Source: Solobacterium sp.
GTDB taxonomy: Bacteria > Bacillota_I > Bacilli_A > Erysipelotrichales > Erysipelotrichaceae
Direction: 5' to 3'
Assembly (NCBI GenBank): GCA_022486705.1
Contig: JAKVKC010000004.1
Span: forward strand, 1-64,000
DNA length: 64,000 nucleotides
Of this stretch, positions 50,542-58,235 are shown piece by piece. Made by a program: the position numbers and the translations under genes. Under the pieces are notes generated by a model that had not been told where the DNA came from, searched no databases, and saw only the letters and a list, made by a program, of their open reading frames with translations. Numbering within the stretch: the first letter of the stretch is position 1; each line of letters begins with the position of its first letter.

Positions 50542-51627
50542 TCAGCGATTCTCCTTATCAAATTGAAGTATAAATTCTCTCAGTTTCTCAGCGCCTTCCA
50601 TAGGCATTGCATTATAAATTGATGCACGCATGCCGCCCGTCAGACGATGGCCCTTTAAGCTGACCAATCCCTGGGCAGCAGCCTCGGCTACAAATTTCTG
50701 ATCCAGCTCATCGCTTCCGGTACGGAAAGTGACGTTCATATCACTGCGGCTGTCCCTGTCTGCATGCAGGCGGAAAAGGGTGCTGTTTTCCAAAGCATCA
50801 TAGAGAAGCTGTGCTTTCGCATGCTTCTTTTTCTCCATGCCTTCGACGCCTCCTTGTTCTGCCAGCCAATCCATTGTGAGGCCAAGCATATAGATCTGCC
50901 AGCATGGCGGTGTATTGTACATCGAATCCTTTTTGATCATGGTCTCATAGTTCATCATCAATGGGGTGATCGGCAGCGGATGTCCTGCCATGTCCTTGCG
51001 GATGATCACGACGGTGACACCGGCCGGTGCCATGTTCTTCTGGGCACCTGCATAGATCAGAGCATATCTGCTGATATCTACGGTCCGGGAAGTGATGTCG
51101 CTGGACATATCGCAGACCAGCGGAACATTCCCTGTATCTGGGACATACTGCCATTCCGTGCCATAGATCGTATTGTTGGCACAGTAATGGAAATAAGAAG
51201 CTTCTGGATCCAGCTGCAGTTCCTTCTGCGAAGGAATCCTGGTGAAACCTTCCTGCGTACCGTCATAAGACAGATGAATGCTGCCATATTTCTTTGCTTC
51301 TTTGGCTGCTATTCCAGAAAAATTTCCAGTCACAGCATAATCTGCTTTTCCGGAAGCAGAGATGAAATTGAGCGGGACGCAGGAGAACTGCGTACTTCCG
51401 CCTCCCTGCATGAAGAGCACTTCATGCGTATCCGGTACATGCATCAGCTCAATGAACTGCTGCTTGGTATGGTCAAAGATCTTCTGGAACATGGGAGATC
51501 GATGGCTCATCTCCATCACCGACATGCCGGTGCCCTGATAATTCATGATCTCACTTCCAGCCCGCTGCAGAACTTCTTCCGGCAGCATGCTTGGACCGGC
51601 GGCGAAATTAAAAACACGTTCAGTCAT
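50542..51627 (-). CDS. serC: phosphoserine aminotransferase
   Basis: Second enzyme of serine synthesis; a PLP-dependent class V aminotransferase of 361 residues. Seen: FNFAAGPSMLPEEVL at the N-terminus, SHRSPMFQKIF, FMQGGGSTQFSCVPLNF near residue 72, DMSSDITSR near 166, the PLP Lys in YAGAQKNMAPAGVTVVIIRK near 190, and GHRLTGGMRASIYNAMP near 325. GGAGGGG fixes the start at 51627. serC and serA are adjacent as in many Bacillota; serB is absent here. Confidence 0.96.
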   Translation of the reverse strand: MTERVFNFAAGPSMLPEEVLQRAGSEIMNYQGTGMSVMEMSHRSPMFQKIFDHTKQQFIELMHVPDTHEVLFMQGGGSTQFSCVPLNFISASGKADYAVTGNFSGIAAKEAKKYGSIHLSYDGTQEGFTRIPSQKELQLDPEASYFHYCANNTIYGTEWQYVPDTGNVPLVCDMSSDITSRTVDISRYALIYAGAQKNMAPAGVTVVIIRKDMAGHPLPITPLMMNYETMIKKDSMYNTPPCWQIYMLGLTMDWLAEQGGVEGMEKKKHAKAQLLYDALENSTLFRLHADRDSRSDMNVTFRTGSDELDQKFVAEAAAQGLVSLKGHRLTGGMRASIYNAMPMEGAEKLREFILQFDKENR

Positions 51628-51749
51628 AAGCAATCCCCTCCGCATGCTATTTTACCCTAATTCACGCTATAATGAAATATTTACAAGACGATGAAAGAAT
51701 TTACATTAACATCTGTGATAAGATTAGGTGCATATAAAGGAGATTTCTG

Positions 51750-52415
51750 ATGTCTGAGAATACATATCATGTTCAGCTGACCTGCCCAAGCTGCGGAAAG
51801 AAAAGCACCTATACAATGAAAACACTGATTGATACGGGAGAAGATCCTGAAGCAGAAAGAAATCTGTTCAATGGGTCATTGTTCCAGTATACGTGCCCAT
51901 TCTGCCATGCGGTGCAGGATATTTCCTATTCCTGCATGTATCATGATCAGGCCCGCAAAGTACTGATCGGCTATGCAGACAATGAGAAAGATGAAGCTGA
52001 GATGGCATTGAACCTGAATGGCAGCTATCATCGGGATGAATTGGATCAGGTGCTGAAAGAGTGGTCATCTTCCTGCACAAAGCGGCTGGTGACTTCAATC
52101 AGCGATCTGCAGGAAAAGGTACTGATCTTCCATTTCAATCTGGATGATCGGATCATTGAGATCGCTAAATATTTATTGATGATGATTGCGGAAGAACAGG
52201 CACAGGAATTCACGGCATTGTTCTTCAATCATGGCGAAGAAGGCTATTCTTTTGCGGCCGTGAAGACAGATGGCGAGATGGCAGAGATTCCTTTTTCCAA
52301 AGAGAACTATCTTCTGCTGGCAAGAAAATGCGGCCAGCTGCTGCTGGATGAAAAAGGACTGACAATTGATCAGTCCTGGGCAGGAGCGTTCTTAAAGAAG
52401 ACAGACGCTGCTTAA
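51750..52415 (+). CDS. CpXC-domain protein, second copy
   Basis: A 221-residue protein with CPSCG near residue 12 and CPFCH near residue 49, the two knuckles of a CpXC zinc ribbon, followed by a strand and a mostly helical C-terminus. It is a distant paralogue of the gene at 39111, with the same length and order. AAAGGAGATTTCTG is the ribosome binding site. It is divergent from serC and overlaps the convergent nuclease gene by 4 bases. Function unknown. Confidence 0.75.
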   Translation: MSENTYHVQLTCPSCGKKSTYTMKTLIDTGEDPEAERNLFNGSLFQYTCPFCHAVQDISYSCMYHDQARKVLIGYADNEKDEAEMALNLNGSYHRDELDQVLKEWSSSCTKRLVTSISDLQEKVLIFHFNLDDRIIEIAKYLLMMIAEEQAQEFTALFFNHGEEGYSFAAVKTDGEMAEIPFSKENYLLLARKCGQLLLDEKGLTIDQSWAGAFLKKTDAA

Positions 52416-53398
52416 TTCTTTGTTTCGCTTGGATGCACCGATACCTGGAATCGGCGGCGGCCGAGGTCCAGAAGACGATACATATTCTGATGGTCCTGTG
52501 TGCTGGATTGGTTCAATGAGAGCTCAGCAGAAGCAAGCAGGGCCGAGATATTCTGATCTGCATGATAGCAGAAAACAGGGATCTCACCATCTTTTCGACA
52601 TGCTGTCAGATCCAGATGGCAATGCAGCTCATTCTGAAGCACTTCAGATAATTTCTGCGCATCTGCCAATGCCTGGACCTTTCTTTCTTCTTCCAGACGC
52701 TTCTGCTTCTGTTCCTTTATATATGCTGTTCTATCACGGCACAGCACAATGAGCTGGACCGCTGCAAACAGCAGCAGAAGGACATTGCCTATCCACCAAG
52801 GAAAGACGGCGGAGAAGATCCCGGCAGCCATCAGTTTGACCATCAGCACGGCAATCAGGACATCGGTCAGATCGCTGAAGAGATTCAGGGCCAGCCAAGA
52901 ATCAGAGAACATTCCGATGCAGCTTCCCATCATCAGCAGTACGGCACAGAAAGAGATATCATCGCGGCCATACAGATCATGACGGCAGATAACAAGCATA
53001 AATAAGACAGCACCGATGATTCCTTCCAGCAGGCGAAGAAAACGATAGGATCTTAGGAACCGATCGCCGCGGGCAGGATCTTTTTTTGGCCAGAGAAGCA
53101 CACCTGTTTCCTGCGCTAAGGCGGCAGCTCCCTTGGTGAACTCTGTATTTGTCATCACAAGTGCTTTATCACAGACATAGAAGGCAGCTCCTGCATAAGC
53201 TTCCTGTACCGAGCTGTTGCCGACAGGAGAATCATAGAACTTGCACTGGATCCCATACTTCATGCGTCCCTGATAGGCAATGATGTCAATGCCCTGATCG
53301 CCCGTTGCTTTTGTCAGTGAGATCTGATGAAAACCGTGTTTCTTCAGATAAGAAGCACACCATTTCTCATATTCAATGCCAGTCGTTACTTTTTTCAT
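52412..53398 (-). CDS. membrane protein with Mrr-type restriction endonuclease domain
   Basis: A 328-residue protein. Residues 1-105 are an Mrr/PD-(D/E)xK nuclease domain: Glu near residue 9, GDQGIDII at 33-40 (catalytic Asp38) and IQCKFY at 50-55 (Gln-x-Lys), then TNTEFTKGAAALA. Residues about 125-225 hold four membrane helices, followed by a charged coiled coil (KEQKQKRLEEERK) and a C-terminal domain. Plain Mrr enzymes lack membrane helices. No partner methylase is near. The start at 53398 follows a TGCTATGAT extended -10 only 7 bases upstream, so the mRNA may be leaderless. It is divergent from the hsp20 genes. Confidence 0.72.
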   Translation of the reverse strand: MKKVTTGIEYEKWCASYLKKHGFHQISLTKATGDQGIDIIAYQGRMKYGIQCKFYDSPVGNSSVQEAYAGAAFYVCDKALVMTNTEFTKGAAALAQETGVLLWPKKDPARGDRFLRSYRFLRLLEGIIGAVLFMLVICRHDLYGRDDISFCAVLLMMGSCIGMFSDSWLALNLFSDLTDVLIAVLMVKLMAAGIFSAVFPWWIGNVLLLLFAAVQLIVLCRDRTAYIKEQKQKRLEEERKVQALADAQKLSEVLQNELHCHLDLTACRKDGEIPVFCYHADQNISALLASAELSLNQSSTQDHQNMYRLLDLGRRRFQVSVHPSETKN

Positions 53399-53405
53399 TG
53401 CAAAT

Positions 53406-53414
53406 ATCATAGCA
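53406..53414 (-). promoter_or_regulatory. extended -10 of the Mrr-type nuclease gene
   Basis: TGCTATGAT on the minus strand is a TGn-TATGAT element. It ends 7 bases before the ATG, predicting transcription to start at the start codon itself. Confidence 0.5.
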
Positions 53415-53436
53415 CAAGATAGAAAATGTTTTATTT

Positions 53437-53463
53437 ATGTCACTCTAGAATCAATAGTGCTAA
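53437..53463. promoter_or_regulatory. CIRCE-like element 1
   Basis: ATGTCACTC, 9 bases, TAGTGCTAA. Against TTAGCACTC-N9-GAGTGCTAA, the right arm differs at one position and the left at three. It lies between the nuclease and hsp20 promoters. Confidence 0.65.
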
Positions 53464-53534
53464 TACATAAAATGGCATAACAAAGCCATAATATGACGCA
53501 TGCATAAAGAATGATAAAAATAAATATAAAATAA

Positions 53535-53561
53535 TTAGCACTCTGCTATTGACAGTGCCAG
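53535..53561. promoter_or_regulatory. CIRCE-like element 2, overlapping the hsp20 promoter
   Basis: TTAGCACTC, 9 bases, CAGTGCCAG. The left arm is perfect and the right arm matches at six of nine positions. It covers the -35 of the hsp20 promoter, where HrcA would block transcription. Confidence 0.75.
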
Positions 53562-53576
53562 TCTTTTGGCTATACT
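53549..53576 (+). promoter_or_regulatory. hsp20 promoter
   Basis: Perfect -35 TTGACA (53549-53554), 16-base spacer, -10 TATACT (53571-53576). It is overlapped by CIRCE-like element 2. Confidence 0.75.
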
Positions 53577-53630
53577 CATAGGTGTGAGATGAAAGAAGCC
53601 CACAGAGATAAAAGAAAGAGGTTATGAACT

Positions 53631-54020
53631 ATGGCAGATGATTTCTTTGAAGATGTATTCAACAACGTACTTAGAGCACCTGTATTTGGAGGAGAAACAC
53701 TTATGAAAACAGATATTGCAGAAAATGATGGACGTTATTACTTGGACATTGAATTGCCAGGCTACGGCAAGGAAGATGTAAAGATCTCTCTGTACAATGG
53801 AGATCTGACAATAGAAGCAGCTGGAAAGAGCGAGACAAAGCCAGGAAAGCTTCTCAGACAGGAAAGATACAGAGGCAACTGCAGCCGTACATTCTATGTC
53901 GGAACTGCATTGAAGGAAACAGATATCCACGCATCCTTCAAGGATGGCATCCTGACCGTTGACTTCCCGACAGAACAGAAGAAACAGGAAGAAGACAAGA
54001 AATTTATTGAAATACTTTGA
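53631..54020 (+). CDS. small heat shock protein, Hsp20/alpha-crystallin
   Basis: A 129-residue ATP-independent chaperone that holds unfolding proteins. The alpha-crystallin domain spans about residues 25-115: MKTDIAENDGRYYLDIELPG, EDVKISLYNGDLTIEAAG, and SFKDGILTVDFP with the conserved ILTV end. The short N-terminus carries FFEDVFNNV. GAAAGAGG precedes the ATG. It leads a two-gene unit controlled by a TTGACA promoter and CIRCE-like elements, so HrcA-dependent heat induction is likely. Confidence 0.93.
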   Translation: MADDFFEDVFNNVLRAPVFGGETLMKTDIAENDGRYYLDIELPGYGKEDVKISLYNGDLTIEAAGKSETKPGKLLRQERYRGNCSRTFYVGTALKETDIHASFKDGILTVDFPTEQKKQEEDKKFIEIL

Positions 54021-54069
54021 TATCAAATGAACACAGTTCATTGATATAGCAGAAAAGGAGATGTTTCGT

Positions 54070-54489
54070 ATGAGATTTATGCCAGCATTAAGAAGAGACG
54101 AGGACTTTGATTTATTTGATGATGTATTCAATGCACCGTTCTTTGGCAGAGAAGCACTGATGAAGACGGACATCACTGAGAAAGATGGTAAGTATCATCT
54201 TGAAATGGATCTTCCTGGATACAAGAAGGAAGATGTAAAGGTTTCGCTTTACAATGGCGATCTGACGATCGAAGCAAATCACAACACGTCAAATGACGAA
54301 AAGGACAGCAAAGGAAATGTCGTCCGTCAGGAAAGATATACAGGTTCCTGCACAAGGACATTCTATGTCGGTGAAAATGCAAAAGAGTCAGATGTACACG
54401 CATCCTTCAAGGATGGTGTCCTGAAGATCGAAGTTCCTTCTGATCATGAGAAGCTTGCTTCTGAAAAGAAATTGATCAGCATTGAATAA
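54070..54489 (+). CDS. small heat shock protein, Hsp20, tandem paralogue
   Basis: A 139-residue Hsp20 sharing long blocks with its neighbour (KEDVKVSLYNGDLTIEA, TRTFYVGENAKE, VHASFKDGVLKIEVP), so the two arose by tandem duplication. It differs by a longer loop with NDEKDSKGN. AAAAGGAG abuts an ATG at 54061, which is too close; the ATG at 54070 is 9 bases away and is chosen. It ends at a strong terminator. Confidence 0.93.
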   Translation: MRFMPALRRDEDFDLFDDVFNAPFFGREALMKTDITEKDGKYHLEMDLPGYKKEDVKVSLYNGDLTIEANHNTSNDEKDSKGNVVRQERYTGSCTRTFYVGENAKESDVHASFKDGVLKIEVPSDHEKLASEKKLISIE

Positions 54490-54511
54490 ACAAAGCAAAT
54501 TGCTCCCTCTG

Positions 54512-54539
54512 ACCCGGTAGAGATACCGGGTTTTCTTTT
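54512..54539 (+). terminator. terminator of the hsp20 pair
   Basis: Stem CCCGGTA/TACCGGG with GAGA tetraloop, then TTTTCTTTT. Confidence 0.93.
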
Positions 54540-54662
54540 GCCTATTCATCAGTTTTGCTTCCTATACAATTTATAGATTCTGATGCCGAAAAGGGAACCG
54601 AACAAGCGCCGTTATCAAAAGAGATTCTGCTATAATGATATTGTTAAAAGCGGAGGGGCATC

Positions 54663-54950
54663 ATGTCAACAATTCTATTTCTGATCAGTTTCGTTATCAC
54701 CGTATTTCTATCGATCTTCGGCTGGACAAAGATCCTGCAGACAGGACGCTCTTCGATGCGCCAGCAGAAGGATATTCTGCTTTCTGCTTTGTGGATCATC
54801 GGCTATGCAGCTGCGGGGATCGTTCTGTGGTTTTTTGTGAGCGGTGCATTCTGGGGCTTTGCCTGCGGCATCCTGATTGGCTTCAGTGCGGTGGCTACTA
54901 CTGTGCTGCCGAAGAAAACAGAAGAAAAAGAAGATCAGTCGGGACAATGA
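54663..54950 (+). CDS. small membrane protein, unknown
   Basis: A 95-residue protein with three hydrophobic helices (about residues 3-22, 41-58 and 60-80) and a charged Lys/Glu C-terminus. I do not recognise a family. GCGGAGGGGCATC gives a strong ribosome binding site. It lies alone between the hsp20 terminator and its own hairpin. Confidence 0.65.
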   Translation: MSTILFLISFVITVFLSIFGWTKILQTGRSSMRQQKDILLSALWIIGYAAAGIVLWFFVSGAFWGFACGILIGFSAVATTVLPKKTEEKEDQSGQ

Positions 54951-54978
54951 CCATGAGCAAAGGCATTGTCTTTTCTTT
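54942..54978 (+). terminator. terminator after the small membrane protein
   Basis: GACAATG pairs with CATTGTC across a 14-base loop, followed by TTTTCTTT. It overlaps the stop codon region. Confidence 0.65.
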
Positions 54979-55049
54979 ATAGATAAAGAGGATACGATAT
55001 GAAAAATAAGCAATGTGCTATGATTGAATCAGCGATGGGGGATAATAGG

Positions 55050-56369
55050 ATGAAGAAGTTATTCATTGGAATACTGGCAGTATGCATGGCTGGATGCAGC
55101 AGTGCAGCACCGGCTGCAAGCGAACAGCCAACGGCCTCTGCTTCAGCAGCACCGACATCGATCTGGAGCCATGAACCAGATATGGATTTTGATAAAGCAA
55201 GCGATCTGACACCTTTCAATTATGAAATTGTCAGTGCTTCTTCTGCTGCTTTCGGTGAAGTGACGCTGTATGCTGAAACAGAAAAGACGGGATATCCAGG
55301 TGAATGGGGAAATACAGGATATGCAGGCGATGTCATGATGGTCGAAGAAAAGAACAATCAGGGGATCTATGCACATGATGGCAGTGAGATCTATGCGGTC
55401 TCTGTCAATAAGGTATCCACACCGTATATTGCCGGCATTATTCCCGGTATCTATAAGGACAGTTCTGGGAAAGCAAAAGTGGCGTATGGTTTTGCCAATA
55501 CGGCCACCGGCAAAGCCCAGATCTTTGCGCCTGATTTCAAATCTGTTTCGGAAGTATCTATTGATCAGTTCAATTATGATGCTGAGATCAAGGATACAGA
55601 TCCTTATCTGGCTTATAAAAATGGCCAGCTCGGTATTGCCGGCATGACGCATTCTGCATCCGGCGCAATGAGCGGCTGGACCTTTGAAGCATATGTACCG
55701 ACAGGACTTTCGGCAGATATGATCGTACCGGTGATCGATGATTCATTTGCCGTGACGGCACAGGCAATCATTTCTGCGGATGGAACATATGTGACGGAAC
55801 TGAATACTGCAATGAGCTATCGCAAAGGCTCCTATGTCAATCATTATTATGTTGTCTCGGATGGGACCTATGCAAGCATTGTAGATGCGGCCAGCGGACA
55901 GAATGTGGCAACGCAGTATCAGGATGCCAAATACTTTGAAGATGGCTATGCACCGGTGAAGAAGAGCGGAAAATGGGGATATATCGATCAGACAGGAAAA
56001 GAAGTAACAGACTTTATCTTTGAAGATGCATGTACGGTATTCAATGGATATGCATGGGTGCTCTATCAGGGAAAGTATGGCATCATCAATCTTTCGGATA
56101 CTTTAAAAGATACAGAGAAGCAGATCAATGCATATTGGTGTGCGCCAAGCGATGAAGATGCGATCGGTACATTGACAGTCAAAGCATCAGATCTGACGAT
56201 CCGCAAAGGCGCCGGTACAGATTCTGACCAGGCTGGCATCAGTATGGAAGGTGCTGTTTATCCTGTCTTTGAAAAGAAAACAAGCGGCGATTATACATGG
56301 TACCGTATCAATGCCGAAGAATGGATCGCCAGTGAAGGCACTTGGGCTGTCTTTGAGGGAACAAAATGA
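55050..56369 (+). CDS. lipoprotein with WG repeats and C-terminal SH3-like domain
   Basis: A 439-residue surface lipoprotein. The signal peptide MKKLFIGILAVCMAGCSS ends in a lipobox with the lipidated Cys at about residue 15, then a Ser/Ala/Pro-rich linker. The body has WG-type repeats (GYAPVKKSGKWGYIDQTGK, GYAWVLYQGKYGIINL). The last about 60 residues (LTIRKGAGTDSDQAG, WYRINAEEWIA) resemble an SH3b wall-binding domain. The start at 55050 is chosen over 54999 because the signal peptide then begins correctly. Its stop overlaps the LOG gene. Confidence 0.82.
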   Translation: MKKLFIGILAVCMAGCSSAAPAASEQPTASASAAPTSIWSHEPDMDFDKASDLTPFNYEIVSASSAAFGEVTLYAETEKTGYPGEWGNTGYAGDVMMVEEKNNQGIYAHDGSEIYAVSVNKVSTPYIAGIIPGIYKDSSGKAKVAYGFANTATGKAQIFAPDFKSVSEVSIDQFNYDAEIKDTDPYLAYKNGQLGIAGMTHSASGAMSGWTFEAYVPTGLSADMIVPVIDDSFAVTAQAIISADGTYVTELNTAMSYRKGSYVNHYYVVSDGTYASIVDAASGQNVATQYQDAKYFEDGYAPVKKSGKWGYIDQTGKEVTDFIFEDACTVFNGYAWVLYQGKYGIINLSDTLKDTEKQINAYWCAPSDEDAIGTLTVKASDLTIRKGAGTDSDQAGISMEGAVYPVFEKKTSGDYTWYRINAEEWIASEGTWAVFEGTK

Positions 56370-56899
56370 AAATAGCTGTTTATTTAGGATCGAACTGCGG
56401 ACAGGACGTGCTTTTTCAGAAAGCTGCGGCTGAACTGGGCGATTGGATCGCCGAGAATCATCACACACTGGTCTATGGCGGAGCCGGACTTGGCTTGATG
56501 GATATTCTTGCGCAGCATGTGCTGCAGGGCAATGGGAAAGTCATCGGGGTCATGCCGCAGTTCATGCTGAATGCCGGAAGGAATCGGACGGATCTCAGTG
56601 AATTGATCGTGACCGAGGATATGTCCAGCCGGAAAAAGAAAATGATGGAACTGGGAGATGCTTATCTTGCGATGCCGGGAGGCCCTGGTACATTGGAAGA
56701 GATCAGTGAAGTGATATCTTCTTCACGCTTAGGACTGCTGCAGGACCGTCCATGCATGTGCTTTAATCTTCATGGATACTATGATCTGCTCAAAGAAATG
56801 CTGCAGCAGATGCAGACAGCCGGCTTTGCGGCTGAAAGTGAAATGGAACATGTATTTTTTCCTAGTACTATGGCAGAAGTGATCTCATTGATAAAGTGA
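56366..56899 (+). CDS. LOG-family (TIGR00730) nucleotide 5'-monophosphate phosphoribohydrolase
   Basis: A 177-residue Rossmann-fold enzyme. Seen: the phosphate-binding start AVYLGSNCG, YGGAGLGLMDILA near residue 37, and the family signature PGGPGTLEEISE near residue 104, with MSSRKKKMMEL before it. LOG proteins cleave adenine or cytokinin-like nucleoside monophosphates to base plus ribose-5-phosphate, and in bacteria act in nucleotide salvage. It overlaps the lipoprotein gene by 4 bases (ATGA). Confidence 0.9.
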   Translation: MKIAVYLGSNCGQDVLFQKAAAELGDWIAENHHTLVYGGAGLGLMDILAQHVLQGNGKVIGVMPQFMLNAGRNRTDLSELIVTEDMSSRKKKMMELGDAYLAMPGGPGTLEEISEVISSSRLGLLQDRPCMCFNLHGYYDLLKEMLQQMQTAGFAAESEMEHVFFPSTMAEVISLIK

Positions 56900-56930
56900 G
56901 CATGCACATGCATGCAGAGGAGGAAAGAAG

Positions 56931-58235
56931 ATGCCGACCGTAAGTATTATCGTACCTGTATATAATGCAGAAAAAGCTATTGCAAGATGTGCTGACAGTA
57001 TTCTGAATCAGGAATATGAAGATTTTGAAGCCATCTTTGTGGATGATGGATCAAAAGATGGAAGTCCGGCAATCTTGGATGCCTATGCAAAAAAGGATGC
57101 CAGAGTAAAAGTCATTCATAAAGCAAATTCAGGTGTTTCTTCAACTCGCAATTTAGCTTTGGAGCAGGCCAAAGGAACCTATATTCAGTTCCTTGATGCA
57201 GACGACTGGATTCCTGATAACAGTACAAAGATGCTGGTCCGAGAAGCGGAAGAAAAGAAAGCAGATCTTGTGGTCGCTGATTTTTTCCGTGTTGTCGGCA
57301 AGAATGTTGCCCGCAAAGGTTCAATCGTTTCCAATGATGTTCTGACGCTGCAGCAGTTTGCTGAGCTCATGATGGAATCGCCAAGTGATTTCTATTATGG
57401 GGTCCTTTGGAACAAGCTGTACCGCAATGATATCATTCAGAAGTACAATGTCCGCATGGATGAGGATTTGTCCTGGTGTGAAGACTTTATATTTAATTTG
57501 GAATATCTGCTGCATGTCAAAACAGTTGCGCCGCTGCAGGTGCCGGTCTATTACTATGTTAAAACAGAAGGTTCTCTTGTCAGCAAATCTATGTCGCTGA
57601 CTAAGATCGTGGATATGAAATCCAATGTCTTTACTTACTATAATGATTTTTATAAAAATGTGCTGGATGAGAAACAGTACCGCCGCGACCGTTTGGCCAT
57701 TGCTGGTTTTTTGATCGATGCGGCCAGTGATGATATGACGATCCCGATGCTGCCGGGCACAAAGAAGCTTGGTCAGGAACAGATCCAGGCAGAGTTCAGC
57801 GGCGATGGGCAGAATGCCGTGACAGCAGCGTATTATCTTGGCAAAGGATATGAAAAGAATCTCAATGTTATTGCTTTGAAATATGATATTGATCTGAAAG
57901 ATGCGAAGATCGCAGCTGCAGTCAAAGAGATCGGCAGTGCTGATTCTTTAAGTGAGATCAGCGATCTCAGCGGCGTCAGTGAGATGAATGTATCTGCCAG
58001 TCTGATCAAGATGGCCATGAAGGGATACGTTTCGGTCAAACATGACGATCAGAAGCTGACGGTCACCTTAGGAAAAAATGCAGCGGATATTTCGCAGGAC
58101 TTGGATCAGGCAATGAAAGATCTGCAGGATGTCATGCATAAGAATTTAAGCGCAGAAGAAATTGCCGCGTCCTCAAAGATCCTGGAAAAGGTATCTGTGA
58201 ATCTTAGAAAGTACATCAAGACAAATGAAAACTGA
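56931..58235 (+). CDS. GT2 glycosyltransferase fused to a MarR-like winged helix
   Basis: A 434-residue protein. Residues 1-110 are a GT-A domain: VSIIVPVYNAEKAI, FVDDGSKDGS, and the metal-binding FLDADD at 87-92. Residues 150-250 include WNKLYR and the CEDF acceptor motif, typical of capsule or teichoic acid transferases. Residues about 310-430 look like a MarR-type winged helix: LSEISDLSGVSEMNVSASLI then KGYVSVKHDDQKLTVTL (recognition helix around SEMNVSASLIKMA), and a closing dimer-type helix with LSAEEIAASSKILEKV. Such a fusion is unusual. No membrane helix is seen. The 3' end overlaps the GH3 gene by 11 bases. Confidence 0.8.
   Translation: MPTVSIIVPVYNAEKAIARCADSILNQEYEDFEAIFVDDGSKDGSPAILDAYAKKDARVKVIHKANSGVSSTRNLALEQAKGTYIQFLDADDWIPDNSTKMLVREAEEKKADLVVADFFRVVGKNVARKGSIVSNDVLTLQQFAELMMESPSDFYYGVLWNKLYRNDIIQKYNVRMDEDLSWCEDFIFNLEYLLHVKTVAPLQVPVYYYVKTEGSLVSKSMSLTKIVDMKSNVFTYYNDFYKNVLDEKQYRRDRLAIAGFLIDAASDDMTIPMLPGTKKLGQEQIQAEFSGDGQNAVTAAYYLGKGYEKNLNVIALKYDIDLKDAKIAAAVKEIGSADSLSEISDLSGVSEMNVSASLIKMAMKGYVSVKHDDQKLTVTLGKNAADISQDLDQAMKDLQDVMHKNLSAEEIAASSKILEKVSVNLRKYIKTNEN

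Noticed and set aside
50764-51660. 298-codon plus-strand frame across serC
   Set aside because: It is antisense to a certain serC; translation is Cys/His-rich without recognisable motifs.
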